A stretch of 64,000 nt of DNA, taken from the NCBI GenBank assembly GCA_964030785.1, contig OZ034968.1, positions 47,939,730-48,003,729 of the forward strand, in the 5' to 3' direction. The stretch's first letter is position 1, and each line of letters opens with the position of its first letter. The notes beneath the pieces are model-generated. The model was not told the DNA's origin. It saw only the letters and a program-made list of their open reading frames with translations, and did not search any database. Made by a program: the position numbers and the translations under genes. Shown piece after piece: positions 10,810 to 22,300 of the stretch. Source of the DNA: Siderastrea siderea. Lineage: Eukaryota; Cnidaria; Anthozoa; Scleractinia; Rhizangiidae.

Positions 10810-12668
10810 TAGATCCACACCACACCCTCAACCAGATTTGCTGAAGAATTGATTTGAACGAATACTCAGCTGTTGCCCCACACAAACTACTGATTAGTAG
10901 GATAATGACTGACATAATTAACATAGCACTGTTTGAAACACAGTTGATGACGGTGACAGGAGAAATGCAAAGTGAAGAGAGCAGTGCAGAAGAGAACAAC
11001 ACAAGCACAAACCATATAGCCACAACCCATACAGTCACGAGCTTTAGCCATACAGCCATTGCTCACACAACTGCCAGAAATGCAGCAACCACCAGGACAA
11101 CTGCAAGTGACTGTGTTGTCACAAATTGCACAAGCACCACCCAAGCAGACCCAGCCAACCCAGATACTAACAATGAAGCTGTGGACAGCTCAGGCACCAC
11201 AGGTCAGTAAGAAGGTATTACTGTTTTATGAAGGGAATTCGTCTTATGTTCATCTATGAGGACTCCTTTTGAGTATGATGTATGTTTTATTGTAGACAGT
11301 GAAGTGGTTTAGTGGTAATATTTACTCTTGGAACAATACAACAAGATATTGAGAGTAAATTTCGAATTTTACAGTGTAAAAAGTGAATTATTTGTGAATC
11401 ATTGCAGGCACCTTTGACTCCTGTGCAAGCATGCACATCTATAAAAAGTCGACATTATTAAATACCCCTTTGTTCTGATCCTGGTTAGGTCAGATGTCCA
11501 TCCCAAGTTGAGATAGAGGTTCACTTTCTGGCAGTCAGCTTAAATATTTTGGGGTGTTTAACCCAGTTTAATTATAATGGTATCTTTCAAGGTCCTTTTT
11601 TTATTTATGATTTTCTGGTCTGTTTCAGCAGTGACCAATGCAGTTTTGGACCTCACTGATTGTCCTACCCAGACAATTAGTTTGCACAGGGTTGTACTGA
11701 AGGACAGTATGATAGAGGCGTTTAAAAATCCTGAAATTCTACGTGTAAATCTAGCTGTAACTTTCATCAGTAATAGTGGAAAAGAGGAAGAGGGGAAGGG
11801 TGCTGGTGTTTTCCATGATGCATTGTCTACTTTTTGGAACCAATTCTTTAACTCACTTTCTGTAGGAGCACAAGAGAAGGTTCCAGCCATAAGACATGAT
11901 TACCAAAGGGGTGAATGGGAAGCAATAGCTAGAATTCTGGTGTATGGGTACATGAAAGAGAAGTATTTTCTCCTCTCTTTAGCAGGAGGTTTTGTTGCAT
12001 TGTGCCTGTTCGGTGAAGAGGGTATGGGCAGTGATTTTTTGTCTGCTTTTCGCCTCTATATTTCAGAAGATGAGAGAGAAGCTTTCCAGAAATGTCTTAC
12101 AGACACATTCTTGCCAAATGATGATGATATTTAAGATTTTCTGTCTAGTTATAAGTGTTTTCGATCCCCTTCAAAAGAAAACATCATGCAAATTGTGTCT
12201 GAACTTGCCCACCAGGAAATAGTTCAAAAACCGAGGTACATTATGAATTGCTGGGCACCAATTGTCAAATCCTTGATCACTTTTCCAGAGTTTACATCTG
12301 TCACAGCTTTAGAGAACCTGTATGAGGTTAAGAGGCCAACTGCCAAAAAGGTAATAAAGTTAATCAAATCAGACCCTGTAACTGAACAAGAACGTCAATG
12401 TTTGGATCATTTGCAGAAGTACATCAGGTCTTTGTCTGGAGAAACACTGTCATTGTTTGTTCAGTTTATTTCTGGTAGTAATGTCATTGCTTTTGACCAT
12501 ATTGAGGTAGGATTTACAACCCTAGAGGGTACTGCCCGTAGACCAATTGCACATACGTGTGGACCATTGTTGGAAATCCCCTCAACGTACCAGTCATATA
12601 ATGAGCTCTCAGAGGAATTCAGCGAATTACTACAACAGAGAGATTCATGGCAATTCAACATTGTTTAA

Positions 12669-13374
12669 TGTTATGTCCTCGAACTAAATCCTGTTAATGC
12701 CTGTTATGTGAACAGGCACACCTGAGCATGTTGTACATATAGTATGCTAAGTTGGGAGATTTGTTGCAAACATAATTTATTTGAAATTTCTTAGACCTTG
12801 CACGTGATCAAACTGTCCTTAGGTGTATTCCTAAGATATGTTTACCAGTTTTACTCAGTTACTTAAGATTAGATATGTTCTGAAGAACTTTTTCCAATTT
12901 ATTGCATGCCTGTATGAATGATTGAGTACATTTTATGATGCACGTTTATATTTTGTGGGCTTAACTTAACTTAAAAAAGGTCTAGTTCAAATTCACAAGA
13001 GACATTATTTATGAGAATCTGAAAGGACATGATGAGAATTTGAAAATAAAACTGATGCAATGACTGAGTTGAGACAACTTCTAATTTGCTCAAAACTCCC
13101 TTGTGCTTTTGCAAAAAGCCATTTCAGCATGAGAACTATTTTGTACTTTGCACCAACAACATCAGTCAGTTGTTTGACACTGTAGCGATAGCAGTGTTTA
13201 ATAGATCATTAATTTGTGGTGAAACTGCAATACAAAATACTTGTTTGGTTACTGTTAACTCAACAAATAAAACTTTCAATGAGAATTGTTTCAGTGTTCT
13301 TTGATACTTCTATGTCACAATTCAGTGTGGGAGGGTTGTGATCCCTAGAGGGAAAAACAACAAGTTATACCACC
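12669..13374. other. Spacer between the convergent HECT-type gene and transposase
   Basis: About 700 bp of AT-rich sequence follows the HECT-type stop. AATAAA signals occur near 13046 and 13266 on the plus strand and could end the HECT transcript. A short open frame at 13086-13304 resembles nothing I know and is probably 3' untranslated sequence. Confidence 0.5.
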
Positions 13375-14981
13375 TTATTCATTCTGCAATTTAATTATGT
13401 GCTGATATAGAGTGAGAGCCTCTTTTACAGTACCAGGATAAACCCTGCCCTCAGTTTCCAAAACATATTCGAAATACTCCTCATACAGACTGCCATCCAC
13501 CTCTCCTTGGCAGTACACTTCCATCTCCTTCGTCTGTTCTTCAGAAACAGAAATTGCACATTCTTCGTGTGCATAATATTCAGGTAGAAAATACATAACA
13601 TCTGGTACCCCATGTATAGCACTGTATGCAGACTTGGAAATCTTGTGACTGTTCCAGTGGTCCCTGACTTTGTTCAGGTCATCTTGAAGGAGCCGTGAAA
13701 AACAAAACCATAGACACTCCATATGAAGTGCATTTCCTAAGTGAAGTAGCCCATAATCTACCATGTCCTTGAACAGGCTGATCCACCAATTAGACCTGTT
13801 TCTCCTGTAAAAGGACCACCAACCTTCAATGTGTTGATTAGCTGGAGATGAACAATATCTGTGAGATTTCTCACCAGCTAGTTCATCCTGGTCTTCAGCA
13901 CGAAAAGTACACTGCATGGCAGCAGCAATCCCATTTTCTGTGCCACAGTCAGACACAAGCAGCAAAGGGCATCCACCAAGTTCCTTCACTTGGTTTAAGT
14001 AGAAGGAGGCTGGTACTTTTGGGTCATTGTTAGAATGGACTACTTCTAACCATAAAATCCTGCGGCTAAATCCGTCCACAGCACCGTGGATGGGGAACCC
14101 ATAAGGTTTCAGCTTATCATAAACTGTGAAAGGATGAATTAGTAATAATAATCATTGAGAAATTGTATAATATTATAAAAAAATCATAATCTAGACCGAG
14201 ACCATGCCAACTACTCAGTAGCAGCACAAGAAATGGCATATATTTTCAGCCTGTCTTACATTTAGCAGGTGAAGACTGGAGGTGACCTTGTTTCGGTGAC
14301 ACAAGCCTCTTGTTTCTCCTGTAAATGCGAGCTAGCTATTAACCATAAGAACAAAATGATTTACATAAGAGTTTACAGTGAGGTCGGTATCAAAACAGGA
14401 TCATCTCCAGCCTTGTTGCCATTCATAAGCTAGGTTCAGTTTACTGAGCACACAACTTTGAAATGGATTTCCTACTTCAGCGAAAAAAGATACTTACCAT
14501 CCATGTGCCACGAGGCATTGGCTCCTTTAGAAGTAAACGCTCGTCTCTTTAACCGTCGTGACCTCCTCTCTTCTACACCAACAGGATCGATTTCCGCCAT
14601 AATAGTCGCTACCAGGTTACGAGGTACGTGTATGTGATGTCTCAGTCTCAAGGCGTGCCAAATACTACGATAGCCTGATAAGCTTCCAGGGCAATTCATT
14701 TCTTCACGGATGGCTTCTCGTAGTTTAGAATCGTCTATTAGCTTGCCATTGCCTTTCCTCCTCAACCCTAGAGATTTAAGACGTCTCTTCAGTGTCCGTA
14801 CACACATTTGAAGTCCTTCTCTTTTCTTTAGCAGACCAACAATGGCATCGTAAGGATAACCACGATGAAAATAGTGCGTTATCACATTATCAATGCTTTT
14901 TTCAGTGATACATCTATCACAAACAGTCTCATGAGCTACACTTCTACCACACAGGCTACAGAACATAACGGACCACAACAT
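13375..14981 (-). CDS. DDE integrase-core transposase (IS3EU-like), two exons
   Basis: Exons on the minus strand are 14981-14498 and 14123-13375. The donor is GATG/GTAAGTAT and the acceptor CCTTTCACAG, joined in phase 1, giving about 410 residues from the first ATG; the frame is open upstream only to a GTG at 15029. The N-terminus has a paired-cysteine motif (CSLCG and CDRC) followed by a helix-turn-helix-like segment rich in Arg/Lys. The intron falls immediately after the first catalytic Asp. Candidate catalytic residues are Asp161 in SWHMD, Asp220 in LLLVSDCGTENG and Glu261 in NQHIEGWW, a DDE layout like IS3/retroviral integrase cores. No internal stops or frameshifts were seen, so this copy may be intact. 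It would cut and join the element ends at 8806 and 17261. Confidence 0.85.
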
Positions 14982-16867
14982 AAAACATAGGCGCGCGATA
15001 CGCGCAGAGCCAATGACGTTTTTTTTCACAATATGGTGAAATTTGTCCTGACAACCTATGGGACTTTACACCTCCGGTAAGTCCCACCCTAACCCCTCAG
15101 CCCCCCCCCCCCCCCCCACCACCACCATCAAAAAGATCTTGTGGTTATCCACTATAAAACTTGGTAATGATTCAGCAGCGTGACTACGCGGAGTAAAAAA
15201 AAACCGAAGAAAGCTCTTTCTTTCACGGTTCTTCAAAGAACACAGACAAAAACAAGTAAACTTAAACTTAAACTCACCGTCGAAAAATATTGCATACATA
15301 ATTTAGGCAAAGATCAGTGGAAAGTTAACAATTTTACTTCAGAAATAAATGCAAGTTGCAGTTGAACCTTTTAATTTCTTACTTCTACCGGCGAATATCC
15401 AATACTTTTCAGTGCTCATAAACGGTCAACTTTCTAAAGGGTGCCGTTTTGACGCTCTGCGTGATTTGCGTGACACGCGACTCGCTTTACTTTGTTTAAT
15501 TTGTAAGGTTTCAGACGTTTCAGGCAACCACTTACGTTCTTAGTACATTGTATTGTCAAAACAGGAGTCTGCCATCAAACGGCGTTTCTTGTATCCACAA
15601 TATTTTCGTTCGAAATCGGTTTGAACTAGCGTTTATAAACACGACTGAAATAGTTTTGCAACTATATTTATTTCCCGTTATTTGAAGTTGCTTGCTTTGT
15701 AATCAAGTCGACTATAACAATTTTCGTCTTTTTGCTTCACAAATCGACCAAAGTATGTTTACATTTGTAACTTTCCCACGGTACAAAGTTATTTTTAGCT
15801 CACGTGTTTATTTGGAGTCTCAACCTACAGCCGAATAAATTTCGTTTGCTTTACCTTCGAACAGTACGAAAATGTTCAAATTCAGCTCGCTTTCCAGTAG
15901 ATCCAACAGGTCTCTGTTAGAATGCTTTGTCACATATCTGTTGTTGTTAATCTTTCGGTACTGTTTCGGTCGGTTCGAGATGTCTCAAGTGTTGCATTAC
16001 ATTCCTTATAAGGCTGAAATTACAGCTGTCAACTATGCAAATTTCTCAACATACGCTTTACACTTTGAGCTATGAATAACCCCGAAATAACGTTTAGTAT
16101 CTTGTTAAGATTTTACTACATCCATCCTCTAATTCCTTGATCACCACTGTGACTTGGATTTTAATACTAGTTTCATTCAAGTTTTTCAGTTTTAAGAATA
16201 GCTAGCAACAAGCCGCGCAATTTCCGATTTAGTTTTAATTGGGTTCATGTTTTATAACACGCACACAAAAATGACACTGCAAATTTTAGATTCGCTGTTA
16301 CCGAGAGATAATCCCGAAAAATTTTATGCTGTTTTACTCTACTCTTTTCACTATCGTTATAAACTTGGGCTTTAAATATTGTTTCTTTCACTGTTAATTA
16401 GGGATCGATGTAACGTTAATTTCCACGTTCTGTTCATACAACATCTCAAATTGGCAAGTCCGTCTTGTATTTGCTGCTGTGGAAAAATGTACTTCAGCTA
16501 AGTAAACACAGGACTACAACGCGAATAAAATCCTGCCAGACCTCACGTACACAAAACAGGCATTCGAAGTAGATCCACACTTGCGAATGAAAAACACTTC
16601 AAAGCCCGGGGGACTTACTCCCATAACATTAGCTGTATGGGTTTGTGCCGCTGATAAGGTAAGACTTTCAGTGTCCCGGTGCACACCCCCACCCATCGTC
16701 TCACAGAATGTCCCCCCAGCCTCACAAATCGTAAGACAGACATCGCACGTACGTACGTCTGTCGTTGATTTTTAGGCTCTGACAGTAGCCATATGACGTC
16801 ACTAACGTGACGTCATTGGCTAAAAATCAGTACGACCGACGAGCCTGACAAAGTGCCAGGCGCAATA
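14982..16867. other. Non-coding interior of the transposon
   Basis: About 1.9 kb upstream of the transposase. It contains a run of 17 C at 15101-15117 followed by (ACC)n, which is probably polymorphic and prone to assembly error. The transposase promoter should lie just upstream of 14981, but no clear TATA box is evident. The rest is AT-rich with no open frame I recognise. Confidence 0.5.
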
Positions 16868-17261
16868 CCTCTCTCCGCAAGGGGTCTGGGAACAAGGTTT
16901 CTTTTTTGTTTGCGTGGTTTCCTTTTTGTTTGCGTGGTTTCTGTTTTGTTTGCGTGGTTTCTGTTTTGTGTGCGTGGTTTCTGTTTTGTGTGCGTGGTTT
17001 CTGTTTTGTTTGCGTGGTTTCTGTTTTGTGTACGTGGTTTCTGTTTTGTTTGCGTGGTTTCTATTTGGTGTGCATGGTTCCTTTTTTGTTTGCGTGGTTC
17101 CTTTTTTATTTGCGTGGTTTCTTTTTTTATTTGCGTGGTTTCTTTTTTGTTTGCGTGGTTTCGTTTTTTGTTTGCGTGTTTTCTTTTTTGTTTGCGTGGT
17201 TTCCTTTCTTGTTTGCGTGTTTTCTTTTTTGTTTGCAGCGTGTCCCTTGTGGGCCATCGTA
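16868..17261 (-). repeat. Right terminal inverted repeat made of about 20-bp tandem units
   Basis: Mirror image of the left terminus: an inner border CCGCAAGGGGTCTGGGAAC, then tandem TTTGTTTGCGTGGTTTC-type units, then the unique tip ending GGGCCATCGTA. It holds more repeat units than the left end, so the two termini differ in length. The Val/Phe/Leu-Cys-rich open frames crossing it are repeat artefacts. Confidence 0.88.
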
Positions 17262-17366
17262 CCGAGGAAAGAAAAACCTCCCTTTTATTTGAAAACACGT
17301 TTATTTTGTTTTGCATTGTTGGGATTCATACGCTTGCAAACCTCCCTAGCTCGATCTTTTCCCCGT
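17262..17366 (-). repeat. Outer tip of the right palindrome arm, with second target-site copy
   Basis: 17262-17267 is CCGAGG, the second target-site copy. The rest, up to the complement of the window's first bases, is the reverse complement of 1-104. The match runs to window base 1, so the true end of the palindromic arm may lie at or beyond 17366. Confidence 0.85.
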
Positions 17367-18659
17367 ATAAACATTTCGGGAAATGCCTCTGCGACTCAGT
17401 TTGTCGACTTTGGTTCCGTGAATGGCTAGTAACCTGAAACGAAGCTAGGCACAGTTATGAACCGTACGCTGTACGCATTTTCGGGTTAATAAACTGAAAA
17501 TGCATAATATAAAACTCTTTGCATCTCCGAGTTGACTGTCAATGTCAGTTCGAGAGTCAATTTGCAGAGTTTGTCCGAATGAATTGCTCATGATGGAAAA
17601 TGTGAATTTGTCAATGAAACTTTGCTTTATTTTCAATCATTACAGTCCAGGTTTTAAAATAAATCAACTAAACTTTTTCTCCGTTGACAAGCAGGCGGTT
17701 TTCTTAAAAAAGTTTTATCCATAAAATCCCATACAGTGCCGACAGCCGGGCAGCGCGTTGCACTTTGTTTACACGAGTCGATTCCCACAATCTTAAGGAA
17801 AAACATATCTTTTATTGGAGACAGCCTTCCGAAACACCTCACATTTTTCCTTTTCCATTTGGAATAGGTTCTTCCTTAGACGCTGTATATCGCAAGAATA
17901 CTGCGAATAGATTTAAAACAATTTTATTAATGATCATTCTATTCCTTCGACGTCTGCACACTGCCTCTGGGGCACTGCCGCGAAGTTGTTCATTTTGCGT
18001 TGTGAAATAGATCGAAATTAATTTCGTATCATTATGAAAGGCAGCAGCTACGCTGAACCAGTAAATCCGTGGTTCTTGTTTTATTTGTGTTTGAAGCCTG
18101 TGAAATATTTTCCTAGCGTACTTCGAACGTGACAAGCGTTTGAATTCATAAACATCGAACTCGATCGCTGGGATATGGCTTCGCATCGATCGCTGCGGAA
18201 AGCAGAACTTTTGGCACATACCGCTCGTTGAGAGAAACTGTTCGGTTTTAACCTCACTTAATGGAATGTTTTAGGGGAAATGTCTTCAACTAGATTCCTT
18301 TTTTTAGGAAAATTTCATCAGCTTTGCAGTTTTAAGCCTCAACATTTTTTTCTGTAATGGCGGCTGAAGCTCGAAAAATTCTTCTCGACAAACTTTCATA
18401 CAGGTACGAATAACAACCTGAAAACTACGTCACATACGGATATTAACCGTACTTTCACAGGTTATTATTCGTATGTTGCGCGCGTAATAACCGTAAGTGG
18501 CAGCTTTCCAGTATAATATACATAGGACACGGTATTCTACGGTTAATATACTGGAGTGACGCAAACAGTACGCATAATAACCGTACAACAGCGCATTGTA
18601 CGAATATTATCCTGTACTCCAGAAGTATTTTGACACTCCAGAAGTATTCTGACACCTGT
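17367..18659. other. Unassigned sequence, with minisatellite-like motifs at 18400-18610
   Basis: No gene is recognised. Around 18450-18610 several TAATAACCGTA motifs occur in both orientations, and 18485-18500 carries GTAATAACCGTAAGTG, the core of the 65-bp minisatellite at 2660-6480. A 21-bp direct repeat (ACTCCAGAAGTATT and flank) lies at 18616-18655, just before the L1 sequence begins. Confidence 0.5.
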
Positions 18660-18671
18660 TAAGAGCTTTAC

Positions 18672-19162
18672 AACTTGCACGATCATCTCGAACAATATAC
18701 TAGAAAGAACTTGCTCGAGTTCCATGGAGTTCCCGAAAGTGCTACACTTCAACCGAAGAGGCTGTCATCAAAATCACCAACGCTGTAGAGGTCCCTGTTG
18801 TCGCCGAAGACATCGAGATTTCTCACAAACTAAACACACGGGGCAGTAAGGCCATTATTGCCAAGTTTATAAATCACAAAGTGAAATCAAGTTTGTACAG
18901 GGCAAGAGTCAAGTTGAAAAATGTTAGCCTATCCGACTTGTTCCCTGGCGCAACTTATGTGTCAGCAGCACAATCTAACAGGATTTTCATCAATGAGAAC
19001 TTGACATCCTACCGCAGAAGAATTATGAGCCGAGCAAATGAGAAACGCAGGGACGGTGAGCTGTTGAGTGTATGGTCTCTCGATGGAACAATATTTGTTA
19101 AAACTTCACCAGACGGTAGGCCAATTAAGATCAGTGAACTTGAAGATTTAGACTACCTTTAA
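18672..19162 (+). pseudogene. L1-type ORF1 protein, C-terminal part, frameshifted
   Basis: The frame begins with an EQYTRKNLLEFHGVPES-type segment, shifts near 18755, then continues as a Lys/Arg-rich RNA-binding region to the stop at 19162. A closely similar ORF1 is at 32460-32930, where the same segment reads EQYRRKNSLELHGVPEN, which supports the family assignment. ORF1 proteins bind the element's RNA as nucleic-acid chaperones. The coiled-coil N-terminus is missing here. Confidence 0.75.
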
Positions 19163-19350
19163 TAGATCGCCCAGAGAAACATTTAAATAATATAGAATCC
19201 CTTACTGGGAGCGTGTGTGGTTCACAAAGATTGTAGGAAGGTTTTTGCTCTATGCTGACTGTTTTAACCCCTAGCTTTTCAATGATTAGTTTTTTTTTCT
19301 TTCCCTTTATTTGTTTTCCTCTTCTTGCCCCCCCCCCCCCCCCCACCTTT

Positions 19351-22300
19351 ATGACACGTATTAAGGTGTTATCTTTAAACGTGAGAGGCTTACGTAATCA
19401 AATCAAACAGAGAGCGATATTCTCGTATCTCAAGAGACAGAAAGCGGATTTTTGTTTGCAGGAATCCTACTCTAAGGAAGGTGACGAAAGAATTTGGCAG
19501 GCAGAATGGGGAGGCGCAATTTTCTTTTCTTGTGGAACGGAACATGCTAGAGGTGTCTGTATATTACAAAAGCCAAACTCCTATTTCGGATTTAAATGTT
19601 TATCAGCAGATCCCGGAGGGAGATTTGTTGTTTCTAAGATTAAAATTAGAGATGAAGAATTATTTTTGATGTCAATTTATGCTCCCAACAAACTTCAACA
19701 ACAACTGATGTTCATTAAAAATCTTGGCAGAATTGTGAATTCGGAAACTGACATCTCAAGATTAGTTATTACGGGAGATTGGAACACGACATTACATAGA
19801 ATGGATAAATGTGGCGGTCGTCTTTGGAAACCCACAAAGTATAGAGACGCTATCCTTGATCTTATGGACGAATTAAATCTCGCCGATATCTTTAGAACTT
19901 TGAATCCAACAAAAAAAGCTTTCACTTATGAATCCAATGTTCTGAATTTGAAATCCAGGATTGACTATTTTCTTTTCCTCAACCTCTCTGCTCAAATGTT
20001 AAAAGAGTTGAATCTCGACCTTCTATTGCCCCTGATCATAAATCAATCTTTCTTGATATTGAATTCCATGATTCCCTTCAATGCAGGCCTGGCAATTGGA
20101 AGTTTAACAATCAACTTCTGCAAGATGAAAAATACATTGAACTAATTGAATCATGCTTCCCAAAAATTCTAGAAAAATATGAAGATGTACATAGCCACCA
20201 ACTTCTTTGGGAGCTTATAAAAATGGAAATACGTAATGAAACTATTTGCTACTCTAAAAGGAAAAGGCAACTCTTAAGATCTAAAGAAATCACTCCAGCA
20301 GAAAATTGATAAGCTTGATCAAGAAATTTGTAATAGTGGCGCTTTAAATCCAAGTCTATTGGACAGCTACGAAGAGGCAAAGAATGAGCTAAAAGAAATA
20401 TATGATTGTAAAGGAAAAGAGGCCATCTTCAGGTCCAAAATGCACTCGATTGAAAAGGGTGAGAAACCAACTAAATATTTTTTTCAATTTAGAGAAACTA
20501 AACTACGAAAAGAAAGTTATATCGCAATTGAATGGTGAAAATGGGAAAATAATCTCAGATTTGAACTTGATCAACAAAGAAATTGAAGACTGCTATTGCG
20601 ACCTCCATACTTCAAAACTTTCGCAAAGTCAGCAGACAGAGTTTCATGATAATTTTAACACTTTCACTTGTAATCAAGAAACACCTAAATTAACTATTGA
20701 AGAACAAATCTCTCAGGAATATGACCTATCTCTTGAAGAATTGTTAACAACTATAAAATCTTTTGAGAACAATAAGTCCCCAGGGGATGATGGTTTCACA
20801 AAAGAATTCTATGAGACCTTCTTTGATCTTGTCGGCAAGCACCTTTTGAACTCATATAACGAAGCCTTCCACAATGGTCAACTCTCTATCTCTCAAAGAA
20901 GAGGTGTGATTACCTTAATCCCCAAAGAAGACTCTTCCCTTTTGGACCTTTCGAACTGGCGTCCAATAACTCTTCTTAACGTTGATTATAAGATACTTGC
21001 TAAGGTCATTGGCAAAAGGATCGAGTTGTCATTGCCAAAACTAATTAACTCTGACCAGGCTGGCTTCATTAAAGGAAGATATATTGGTCAAAATGTGCGC
21101 TTGCTGAATGATTTAATGGAATACACCGAAGCTAATCATATTCCTGGCATTTTTCTATTTATTGATTTTAAAAAAGCTTTTGACACCCTGGAATGGGCAT
21201 TTATTAATAAATTAAAGCACTGGAATTTTTCAATTTCGGCCCTGTGATTAGGAGGTGGATTTCACTACTGTATTGTAATGTTGAAAGTGGAGTGATAAAT
21301 GCAGGTTTTATGACCAATTATTTCAGGGTCTCAAGAGGAGTACGTCAAGGCTGCCCTTTAAGCCCGCTGCTCTTTGTTCTAGCAGTTGAAATCTTAGCCT
21401 CCAAAGTGAGACATGACGAATTTTGTCGAGGCATTAATCTTCCTGACAATAAAGAATCTAAATCTCAGTTCGCAGACGACACCACCTTAATAGTCAACGA
21501 CATTGATTCCCTATCGGCAGCTATTTCAATTATCAACTCCTTTAGAAAACTAAAGCGCTATGGATTGGTTCTAATAAACAAAATAAAAATAGACCTTTGG
21601 GATTTGAATGTCCAAGTGAACCACTGAGATTTCTGGAAACATATCTCTCCCACAAAGAAGAAGAAAATATTAAGAAAAACTTTTCAATTAAAATTCAAAA
21701 AATGGAGACCAAACTGAACTTGTGGTTAAAGCAAGACCTAACTCTTTTCGGGAGAACAATGTTGGCGAAATCTTTGGGAATTTCCCAGCTAATTTACTCT
21801 GCTTCAATGCTTTCTGTTCCGGAGCCAGTGATTAATCAAACACAAGGAAAACTCTTTGCCTTTTTGTGGAGAAATAAAAAGGACAGAATTAAAAGGCAAG
21901 CGCTCTATCAACCTTTGGCTAAAGGAGGATTGAGCTTTCCCTGTTTTAGAACGGCTGTAAAAGCCTTATGCCTTTCCTGGATTGGAAGAATATTGTCCGA
22001 CTCTAATGATAATTGGAAGGCAATTCCTAATCATTACCTTGAGAAGCACGGGGGTCTTTCTTTCCTCCTTAAGTGCAATTATGACATTAAATACTTGGAT
22101 AACCGACTTCCTAGCTTTTACCGTGAACTTCTCCGGTTTTTTCATGAACTACGTAGTCAGTATGAGTCCCCTCTTAAAACAGATTTTACCTTATGGAACA
22201 ATGAGGAGATTCTTATTGACAAGAAGCCAGTATTCTGGAAACCTTGGTATGACAAAAAGATCTTCTTTATTAAGGACGTGCTAACTGACTCAGGAGACTT

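Larger units (their letters stand above)
9219..12668 (+). pseudogene. Zinc-ribbon + HECT-type E3 ubiquitin-ligase-like protein, three exons, one in-frame stop
   Basis: Proposed exons are 9219-9842, 10944-11202 and 11629-12668. Exon 1 ends AG/GTATGA in phase 0; exon 2 ends CAG/GTCAGT in phase 1; exon 3 follows TCTGGTCTGTTTCAG. The phases agree, giving 640 codons. Residues 1-24 form a zinc ribbon (Cys3, Cys6, Cys17, Cys20). Residues about 85-190 are a conserved-looking region of unknown fold, possibly ubiquitin-like. Exon 2 is Ser/Thr/Asn-rich and low in complexity. Residues about 295-640 resemble a whole HECT domain: an N-lobe with a GVFHDALSTFW-type segment and an IRHDYQRGEW motif, and a C-lobe with the HTCGPLLEIPSTY motif, whose Cys605 would be the thioester cysteine. 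A single TAA at 12132-12134 (codon 463) interrupts the domain, and homology continues in the same frame directly after it. The role in the transposon is unknown; ubiquitin transfer is inferred from the fold. Confidence 0.78.
8806..17261. mobile_element. 8.46-kb DNA transposon, IS3EU-like, with DDE transposase and HECT-type gene
   Basis: The ends are perfect inverted repeats beginning TACGATGGCCCACAAGGG and ending with its complement, flanked by a 6-bp direct repeat. The inverted ends extend about 300-390 bp inward and are mostly tandem copies of an ACCACGCAAACAAAACAGAA-type unit. The element carries a DDE integrase-like transposase on the minus strand (13375-14981) and a zinc-ribbon plus HECT-type gene on the plus strand (9219-12668), convergently arranged. 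A 6-bp duplication and TAY..RTA termini with an integrase-core transposase are what I recall for the IS3EU superfamily; that assignment is from memory. It inserted into an already existing palindromic element, so it is the younger of the two. Confidence 0.85.

Noticed and set aside
11577..11628. Signal peptide at the start of the HECT-type open frame (Phe/Leu-rich residues)
   Set aside because: The hydrophobic stretch is the polypyrimidine tract of an intron ending TGTTTCAG; splice phases place the exon start at 11629.
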